Part shown: in pieces, positions 23,528 through 30,100 of the stretch
How positions within the stretch are numbered: position 1 is the stretch's first letter
How the letters are laid out: the number at the start of each line of letters is the position of its first letter
Assembly: GCA_009693015.1 (NCBI GenBank)
Contig: SHYB01000010.1
Coordinates: 1 to 53,703, forward strand
Origin: Dehalococcoidia bacterium
GTDB taxonomy: Bacteria; Chloroflexota; Dehalococcoidia; SHYB01
DNA length: 53,703 bases
Direction: 5' to 3'
Translations under genes and position numbers: made by a program
Notes under the pieces: generated by a model
Seen by the model: only the letters and a program-made list of their open reading frames with translations
The model's database searches: none
Told to the model about the DNA's origin: nothing

Positions 23528-24454
23528 ATGCCAATGAGCGCCAAGACGCCGAATCTCGCCGCGTGCGTGACGCCGTTGACCAGCCGGGGCGCGCTGGACG
23601 AGGCGGCGCTGCGACGCCACATGCGCTTCATGCGGAAGCGCAACATCGGCCTGTGCCTGGGGGCATACAACACAGGGCAGGGGCTGCTGCTGACGCCGCG
23701 CGAGGTGCGTCGCATCTACGAGATCGGCGTGGAGGAGTTGAAGGGCAAGGTGCCGGTATACGCTGTCTCGCTGGGATACACCGCCACCGCGGTGGTGATC
23801 AAGAAGGCGCGCGAGGCGGCGGCGATAGGCGTGGACGGGGTGCAACTGTACCCGCCGCGCCCCGGTCCGGCGGCATCGCCCGTGCCGCTCAAGGAATTGG
23901 ATAGGTTCTACAGAGATCTTTTCGAGGCGGTGGACGGGCCGCTGGTGCTGGGCCTGCAATCGGAGAACATGCCGGAGAAGACGTTCCCCGTGGACGTGAT
24001 GCGGAAGTGGTTTGACGAGTACCCGCACATCGCGGGCATAAACTGCACGGCGCGGGACGAAGGGCAGTTGCGGGTGATCTCGCAGACGTTTGGCTCGCGC
24101 GTGCCGGTGCGCAACTCCGGCGCGGGGAATGTGTTCGCCAACCTGGAATCGGGCGGGGTGGGCTTCCTGGGGTCGGAGGCGAACGTGGCGCCGACGTTCG
24201 TGAACAACATTGTGTCGGCGTGGAAGCGCGGCGACATGGCGGCGGCGAAGGAGAACCTGGCGAAGGTGCAACGGCTGGGCGCGGTGCTGCGCCAGGCGTC
24301 GGTGCGGTCGGAGCAGGCGGCGGTGCACCTGCTGGGGCGCATCGGCCCCACGATACGCAGGCCGTACCTGCCGCTGGAAGGGGAGCAGCTGCGCGCTGTG
24401 GCGGCGGTGCTGGACGAACTGGGGATCAGCACGCTGGAGCGCGGCGACGGGTAG
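23528..24454 (+). CDS. DHDPS/NAL-superfamily protein lacking the Schiff-base lysine (paralogue 3)
   Basis: 308 residues from ATG 23528 with AGGAGG 6 bases upstream. The turn motif has drifted further (GAYNTGQG), Tyr108 is kept in LYPPRPG, and the lysine position again reads Asn (GINCTA, Asn172). It differs from paralogues 1 and 2 by a proline-rich loop after the tyrosine and lacks their shared GHG. It stands in the amidohydrolase-rich region, 45 bases from a convergent amidohydrolase gene, so it may act on the same class of compounds. Its own extended -10 element lies upstream. Confidence 0.85.
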   Translation: MPMSAKTPNLAACVTPLTSRGALDEAALRRHMRFMRKRNIGLCLGAYNTGQGLLLTPREVRRIYEIGVEELKGKVPVYAVSLGYTATAVVIKKAREAAAIGVDGVQLYPPRPGPAASPVPLKELDRFYRDLFEAVDGPLVLGLQSENMPEKTFPVDVMRKWFDEYPHIAGINCTARDEGQLRVISQTFGSRVPVRNSGAGNVFANLESGGVGFLGSEANVAPTFVNNIVSAWKRGDMAAAKENLAKVQRLGAVLRQASVRSEQAAVHLLGRIGPTIRRPYLPLEGEQLRAVAAVLDELGISTLERGDG

Positions 24455-24499
24455 ACGGCGGAGGCCTGGGCCAGGCGAGCCATTCCAGCGCGCGACGCG

Positions 24500-25597
24500 C
24501 TAGGCCAGCTTGTACAGCGCGGCGGCGTTCCCCGCGAGGATCGCCTGCTTCTCTGCTTCCGGCACGCCCTTGAACGTCTCGTTGATGGTGTCCCAGGAAT
24601 GCGGCCAGTCGGCGCCGGTGTGGGGGAAGTCGCTGGACCAGAGGATGTGGGATGGCCCGATGACGTCGCGGTTCTTGATGCCGTAGCGATCGGTGATATA
24701 CACGAAGTAGAAGTTGCGCTTGCAATATTCGCTGGGCTTGAGCTTGATGTTGGTGCGCCGCGCCGGATCGAGGCGCTTGTGGCGGTCGTCCATCTGCTCC
24801 ATGAGGTAGGGCACCCAGCCGTAGTCTACCTCAACGAAGGCGAATTTCAGCTTGGGAAAACGATCGAGGACGCCGGAGTTGATCAGCGTCTGCATGCGCA
24901 GGGGGGCGTCGAGGATGCGGAACTCGCCGCTGAGCTTGCCGCGGCTGACCTCGCCTTGCGGCCTCTCCACGAATGCGACGTGGATGTTGACGGGCAGGCC
25001 GGACTCCTGCATCGCCGCCCAGAAGGGATCGCTGGCGGCGGTCAGTTGCAAGCCGCCTTCGGGCCACTGGCCGAGCAAGGGGCCGCGCATGCCGGGCAGC
25101 GCCAGCGTGCGCTGGAGCTCGGCAAGGGTGTCGGCGATGCCGCTGGTGGGCATCATGGCGATGCCGCCGAGGCGGTCGGGGGCGTAGGCGGAGAACTCGG
25201 AGAGCCAGTCGTTGTAGGCGCGGACGCAGGCGAGGTGGAAGTCGCGGTCCTTGTTGTTCCACCACACGGCGTTGGAAGGTCGCGGCGTGGGATAGAGGAG
25301 CTCGGCGTCCACGCCGTCCTTGTCCATATCCTTGAGCCGCTCCGATGCGAGGTAGCCGCCCTTGGCCACTTCTTCCCAGAACATCCAGGGGCTGCGCTCC
25401 TCATACGGCTTGGTGGCGGAGGCGTTGCCGCCGAAGTTGATGGGGTCGAGCGCGCCTTCGATGATCCAGGCGTGGCCCTTTTTCAGGCGCTCCATGCGCG
25501 GGGCGCGGGCCTTGAACTTGGCGGGCACGCGGTCCTGCCAGAGACGGGGAGGTTCGTTGATGTGGGAGTCGGCGGAGATGAGCTTGTAGGATCGCAT
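24500..25597 (-). CDS. Amidohydrolase family 2 protein
   Basis: 365 residues, ATG with AAAGGA upstream. Signatures: SADSHINEPPRLW (Asp10, His12), VNIHVAF, FAFVEVDYGWVPYLME (Glu instead of the second barrel His), and WSSDFPHTGADWPHS near residue 311. It directly follows a small cupin gene (9 bases apart), so the two are probably co-expressed. LLYPTPRPSNAVWWNN and the Trp-rich middle suggest an aromatic or bulky substrate pocket (weak inference). Substrate unknown. Confidence 0.9.
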   Translation of the reverse strand: MRSYKLISADSHINEPPRLWQDRVPAKFKARAPRMERLKKGHAWIIEGALDPINFGGNASATKPYEERSPWMFWEEVAKGGYLASERLKDMDKDGVDAELLYPTPRPSNAVWWNNKDRDFHLACVRAYNDWLSEFSAYAPDRLGGIAMMPTSGIADTLAELQRTLALPGMRGPLLGQWPEGGLQLTAASDPFWAAMQESGLPVNIHVAFVERPQGEVSRGKLSGEFRILDAPLRMQTLINSGVLDRFPKLKFAFVEVDYGWVPYLMEQMDDRHKRLDPARRTNIKLKPSEYCKRNFYFVYITDRYGIKNRDVIGPSHILWSSDFPHTGADWPHSWDTINETFKGVPEAEKQAILAGNAAALYKLA

Positions 25598-25606
25598 GGG
25601 GGTCCT

Positions 25607-25987
25607 TTACGGGGCCTTCTCGCCGGGCTTGAAGAAGCCCTTGGGATGCTTATCGCGGATGGTGAGGAACTCGACGCCGTTCGGCCCGGCGATTAGGGGG
25701 CCGTAGACGGTGCCTTCGGGGACGGAAATGGCGGTGCCTTTTTTGTAGACCTTCTTGCCCAGGTGCATTTCGCCTCTGGTGACATAGAGGATTTCATTGC
25801 AAGGATGATGATGGGGCTCAACGCGGAGGTTGGGCTGGTATTTGGCCGAGCCGAAGTAGAGGGTGTTCTCAAAATGGGCGATGGGGAAGCGGGACTTGAC
25901 CTTGAACTCCTTGCCGTCCTTGACATAGCGGGTGGCGCCGTCTTTCCACGGCATCTCGTTGGAGTTGACGATGCTGATCTTGCCCAT
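25607..25987 (-). CDS. Small cupin-domain protein
   Basis: 126 residues, a single cupin barrel. Motif 1 is seen as EPHHHPCNEILYVTRGE with three consecutive His and Glu that could bind a metal; motif 2 (VPEGTVYGPLIAGPNG) lacks a clear His, having Tyr at that place. Such proteins act as dioxygenases, isomerases or sensors. The ATG is preceded by AGGAGG. It lies between two amidohydrolases on the same strand, 9 bases before one of them. A ring-cleavage or auxiliary role in that pathway is possible but unproven. Confidence 0.82.
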   Translation of the reverse strand: MGKISIVNSNEMPWKDGATRYVKDGKEFKVKSRFPIAHFENTLYFGSAKYQPNLRVEPHHHPCNEILYVTRGEMHLGKKVYKKGTAISVPEGTVYGPLIAGPNGVEFLTIRDKHPKGFFKPGEKAP

Positions 25988-26090
25988 GGGGTAGCCTCCT
26001 TATTGCTCGATACGGCGTGGCGGCGCGACGTGATGCGGGGATACGGTAGCACTGAGGTGCGGGAGGGACAAGAGGGGCAATGGCGCGGCG

Positions 26091-27515
26091 CTAGCGTTTC
26101 CTCAGCAGCTTGCCGGCCTCCGCCTCCACGCGGGTGCCTTTGAAGAAGCCGGGGTTGCTGCCGCAGTGGAGGCTGACGCCATTGGTGAAGACGAACTGCT
26201 TGAACTGGTCCAGGTTAATGGCGTCGCGCTCCACGAGCTCCCAGGCTTCATGGAGGACGTCGGACATGACGGGCACGTCCCAGTGGCCGATGTCCGTGCC
26301 GTAGATGATCTGCATGGTGGCGCCGAAGGGGTTGACCTTGGTGTTGAAGGCGAGGGCGTTGATGGGGTCGTCCGCTTCGCAGCCGAAGAAGCTGTTGGGC
26401 ACGAACTGGTCGTGGATGTCCTTGGCGGTCTTGATGCCCGCGGCGGCAAAATCGTCGAGCTGCTCGGGGTGAGGCAGCTTGCGGTCAACGAAGGCGCGGA
26501 TGTCTTTGGAAAGGCCCTTGATGCGGGCATCGCCGTGCTCAGCGACGAGGCGCATGAACTGGTCGCGGTCAATGAGGTCAGGGTTGAGACCTTTGATGGC
26601 CTTGCCGTTGCGCTTCTCCCAGTGGCCGATGAGGTCGGCGTAGCACTGGATGGCCCAGGCGGCGCCGGCTTCCAGGTAGGCGAAGCGCAGCCCAGGGAAG
26701 CGCTTGTATACGCCGCCGACGAGGAGGGCCTTGGCGAGACGCTGGTGGCTTTGGGCGAGGAGACCGACGTGGTTGTAGGCGTAGTTGGAGATGGAGCTGG
26801 TGCCCATGCCGCCGATGCCGCCGTGGAAGGTGACGGCGATCTTAAGCTCCGCGGCCTTGGCCCAGACTTTATCGTAGTTAAAATCGCTGTCCACGCCGAA
26901 GAGTTCCATGCGGCCGGCGGAGGGCGACGCGGGGATGGGACGTCGCACGGACATGCTGAACACGGCGGCGCGCAGGCCGAGCTTGTTGACGGCGTACTCC
27001 AGCTCCTCGACGGCTTCCTCCGGCGTGTGCATGGGGATCACGGCGACGGGCGTCATGCGGTCGCGGTGTTGGTTGTACATTTCGGCGGCGTAGGTGTTGT
27101 AGCCGCGCACGCTGGCGCGTCGCACGTCGGGGTCGAGGGGGGAAGCGGCGAAGAGGCCTTCGCTGGGATAGAGGATGCAAAAGTCTATGCCGAAGTCGTC
27201 GAGCCGTTGCGCCAGCAGGTTGGGCAGGCCCAGCGTGGCGCGGTCGCGGGTGTCTGTGGGCTGGCCCCACCAATGGCCCATAGGCAGCCAGGACTCTTTG
27301 TGCTGCGCGGGGGATTTCTCCACGTCCTGCTGGTGGTAGAAGCCGCCGATGGCGGGCTGCTTCATGTAGGCCTCGGCCATCTTGGCGCCGCCCACCTGGC
27401 GAATGAAGTCCACGAGCACGGGGGTGATTTCGATGATGTGCCCATCGCAGTCGATGACGGGGTGGCTGAGCTTGGCGCGGACGCGCATGGATTCGGTCTG
27501 GGTCTTGGTTGCCAT
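26091..27515 (-). CDS. Amidohydrolase family 2 protein, long form
   Basis: 474 residues from ATG 27515 (AGGAGG 5-6 bases upstream); an upstream extension of the frame lacks support. It is about 100 residues longer than the other four paralogues, with an insertion between the barrel strands after residue ~300 (QFMRLVAEHGDARIKG and following). It carries IDCDGHIIE (Asp24, His26), AVTFHGGIGG, FAYLEAGAAW (Glu at the second His position) and YGTDIGHWDVP, where His follows Asp-Ile-Gly and the usual proline is absent. It closes with NGVSLHCGSNPGFF, not the NAARLY ending of the others. It represents a separate subgroup. Confidence 0.88.
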   Translation of the reverse strand: MATKTQTESMRVRAKLSHPVIDCDGHIIEITPVLVDFIRQVGGAKMAEAYMKQPAIGGFYHQQDVEKSPAQHKESWLPMGHWWGQPTDTRDRATLGLPNLLAQRLDDFGIDFCILYPSEGLFAASPLDPDVRRASVRGYNTYAAEMYNQHRDRMTPVAVIPMHTPEEAVEELEYAVNKLGLRAAVFSMSVRRPIPASPSAGRMELFGVDSDFNYDKVWAKAAELKIAVTFHGGIGGMGTSSISNYAYNHVGLLAQSHQRLAKALLVGGVYKRFPGLRFAYLEAGAAWAIQCYADLIGHWEKRNGKAIKGLNPDLIDRDQFMRLVAEHGDARIKGLSKDIRAFVDRKLPHPEQLDDFAAAGIKTAKDIHDQFVPNSFFGCEADDPINALAFNTKVNPFGATMQIIYGTDIGHWDVPVMSDVLHEAWELVERDAINLDQFKQFVFTNGVSLHCGSNPGFFKGTRVEAEAGKLLRKR

Positions 27516-27719
27516 GGGGGCCTCCTGCAAGGGATGCATTGCGCAGAGTGGGATGCCGCGAGCCGCCTGAGTATAGTCCCGCCGCGCAAAGGCAGGCAAC
27601 CCGACGCCATGTGTTGCTTCAGGCGGCAGCCGCTTGTATCTTCGGGCAACCGGGGCCGCTTGTGGCATTCAGACGGCAGCCGGTAGCATGGGCGTAACGC
27701 TTCAGACAGGCGATGGGGC

Positions 27720-28912
27720 ATGAACCTGAACGGCGATCTCTTCATGGGCATTGTGCTGATCGTGGCCGTGGCATTCGGCGGGGCGCTGGCGGCGCGGCTG
27801 CTGCGGGCGCCGCCGCTGTTCGGCTACCTTGCCGCGGGGATGATTATCGGGCCGTTCGGGGTCGAGTTAATCGACAGCTCGGAGGAGGTGAGCACGCTGG
27901 CAGAGTTCGGCGTGATTTTGCTGTTGTTCGGCGTGGGGGTGGAGGTATCGTTCCGCGATATTCGGAAGCTTCGCACGGTGGTGGTGGCCGGCGGGCTGAT
28001 ACAGATCGCGGTGACGGGCGTTATCGGTTTCTTGGTAGGGCGGGGACTGGGGTGGGAGCCGGGGCAGGCGGCGGTGTTCGGCATGGTGATCGCGCTGAGC
28101 AGCACGATGGTGGCGCTGGGGATGATGCAGATCGGCGAGTTCAGCTTTATCCTGGCGAGCGCGGCGGTGGATGAGCGCATCGTGGGGCAGGATTTCCTGA
28201 CGCTGGTGGTGGTATCCGCGGTGGTGACGATGGCACTGACGCCGCCGGTGTATGCGGGAGGGTCGGCGCTGGTGGAACGGCTGGCGCGGCGGGTGCGGGC
28301 GCTGCGACCGTACCGCCCCGGGGACGAGGCGCATTCCGAGGAGCGCGGGTTGCGCCTGCGGGATCATGTGGTCATCGTGGGGATGGGGCGCATCGGGACG
28401 CTGGTGGTGCAGGCGTTGCAGGAGCACAAGATACCGTTCGTGTGTGTAGACCTGGACCCCGCCGCGGTGGCGCGGGCGCGGGCCAGGGGGCAGCACGCGC
28501 TCTATGGGTCGAGCGCCAACGAGGAGGTGCTGAAGGCAGCGAGGATACGGCAGGCGCGGACGCTGGCGCTTGTGACGGGGGACCCGGCGACGACGTATGT
28601 GACGGTGGAGCGCGCGCGGGAGCTGAACCCCACGCTGGACATTGTGGCGCGGGTGCACTGGCGGGAAGACGGGAAGAGGGGAAGCGGCTGAAGCGGATGG
28701 GGGTGCGGGAGGTGGTGTGGCCGGAGATGGAGGCGGGCCTGGAGATTCTGCGGCATACGATGCACGCGCATCACGCGCAACGGAGCGAGGTGGATGCGCT
28801 GGTGGCCCGGCTGCGGGAGAGCCTGGCAATCGGCGGGATGCCGGAGACGGCCTACCCGATGCCGCCTCCCGAGGGGCTGGGGCCAGCGGAAAAGCAGACG
28901 CAGGCGCGTTGA
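27720..28912 (+). pseudogene. Kef/CPA2-type cation:proton antiporter, internally deleted and frameshifted
   Basis: The N-terminal membrane part (PPLFGYLAAGMIIGPFG, FGVILLLFGVGVEVSF, ALSSTMVALG) and a TrkA-N NAD-binding domain (VVIVGMGRIGTLVV) are clear. Between STMVALGMM and QIGEFSFIL about 150-180 residues that normally form the middle transmembrane helices are missing, in frame, near 28128. An exact 8-base tandem duplication (28662-28677) then shifts the frame: the first frame stops at 28691, while the original one continues to 28912 with MGVREVVWPEMEAG and a typical C-terminus. Removing one repeat copy restores the frame. It is probably non-functional as a K+/H+ antiporter. Confidence 0.8.
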
Positions 28913-28925
28913 CACGCGCCTGCGT
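28898..28925. terminator. Hairpin at the end of the antiporter remnant
   Basis: A perfect 12-bp stem (28898-28909 with 28914-28925) around TGAC. No T-run follows, so it may be a factor-assisted terminator or another structured element. A TTGACA promoter element overlaps its apex. Confidence 0.5.
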
Positions 28926-28937
28926 GGGTGCTAGCGT
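28909..28937 (+). promoter_or_regulatory. Candidate promoter for the amidohydrolase at 28969
   Basis: TTGACA (28909-28914), a 17-base spacer and TAGCGT (28932-28937). The -10 is weak. The -35 lies in the loop of the hairpin at 28898-28925. Confidence 0.4.
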
Positions 28938-28968
28938 CGCCGCGGACGTTTCGGAGCAGGAGGCAAGC

Positions 28969-30090
28969 ATGGCGCGACCGCTGATTATTGACGCCGACGG
29001 GCATGTGATCGAGCCGTACGACATGTGGCCCAAGTATCTTCCCGCGCGCTACCGCAACCTGGGCCCGCGCCCGGCGTACGACGACATGGGGCGCAAGGGC
29101 GTGCTCCTAGGCGACGAGCTCTTGATGAGCACGCGCCTCCCTACGCCGGATGAGGGGATGACGGTGCAGTCGCGCCCCGGCGGTTACGACCCACGCGCGC
29201 GGGTGCAGGACCTGGACAAGGAGGGGATAGATAGCGCGATCATGTTCACCACCATGGGCCTGCGCTTCGCCGGAGTCCAGGACGCGGGCCTTGCCGGGGC
29301 ACTTTGTTGCGCATACAATGACTGGCTCGCCGATTTCTGTCGCGCCGCCCCCGATCGCTTGATCGGCGTGGCCCTGGCGCCGCTGCAGGACGTGGATGCG
29401 GCCATCCTTGAAGCGCAGCGGGCGGTAGGGACGCTGGGCTTTCGCGGCGTGAGCGTGCGTCCCAACCCTATGCTGGGGCGCATACTTTCGCACCCGGCGT
29501 ACGACCGGCTGTGGGCGGCGATGGAGGAGTTGGGGGTGCCGCTGTGCATCCATGAGGGGCAGACGCAGAACGTGACGTCCGCGGGCGACGACCGCTTTCA
29601 GAATCATTGGATGCGCCATGTGGTGTCCCACCCCCAGGAGCAGCAGATGGCGTGCCTCGCCCTGATCGGCTCCGGGGTGCTGGAGCGCTTCCCCAAGCTG
29701 CGCGTGGGATTCTTTGAGTCTGGCGTGGGATGGCTGGCGCACTGGCTGGAGCGCATGGACGAGCATGTGGAGCACTTCCGTTGGGAGGTGCAGGGGCTGA
29801 CCCTGAAGCCCAGTGAGTATTTCCAGCGCCAGTGCTTTATCTCGGCGGATCCGCTGGAGCGGACGCTGCCCGCGATGGCGGAGCTGGTGGGCGACGACGT
29901 CATCGTGTGGGCCACGGACTACCCGCATCCGGACGGGCTGTTCCCCGGCGCGGCGCGGGCGATCATGGGGCGCACGGACGTACCGGAGGAGAGCTTGCAG
30001 AAGATTCTCGGTGAGAACGCGGCGCGGGAGTTCGGGCTGAAGGCGCGGGGAACGCGCACCGGCAAGACAACAGGCTCCAGACGCCGCTGA
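28969..30090 (+). CDS. Amidohydrolase family 2 protein
   Basis: 373 residues from ATG 28969 (AGGAGG 5 bases upstream). It carries IIDADGHVIEPYDMW (Asp10, His12), LCIHEGQTQ with the mid-barrel His followed by Glu, VGFFESGVGWLAHW (Glu replacing the second His), WATDYPHPDGLFPGA, and the ending GENAAREFGL. The C-terminus has a short basic tail (TGKTTGSRRR) not seen in the other copies. It has its own candidate promoter and ends 10 bases from the convergent polA gene. Substrate unknown. Confidence 0.9.
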   Translation: MARPLIIDADGHVIEPYDMWPKYLPARYRNLGPRPAYDDMGRKGVLLGDELLMSTRLPTPDEGMTVQSRPGGYDPRARVQDLDKEGIDSAIMFTTMGLRFAGVQDAGLAGALCCAYNDWLADFCRAAPDRLIGVALAPLQDVDAAILEAQRAVGTLGFRGVSVRPNPMLGRILSHPAYDRLWAAMEELGVPLCIHEGQTQNVTSAGDDRFQNHWMRHVVSHPQEQQMACLALIGSGVLERFPKLRVGFFESGVGWLAHWLERMDEHVEHFRWEVQGLTLKPSEYFQRQCFISADPLERTLPAMAELVGDDVIVWATDYPHPDGLFPGAARAIMGRTDVPEESLQKILGENAAREFGLKARGTRTGKTTGSRRR

Positions 30091-30100
30091 GCAGCGCCCG

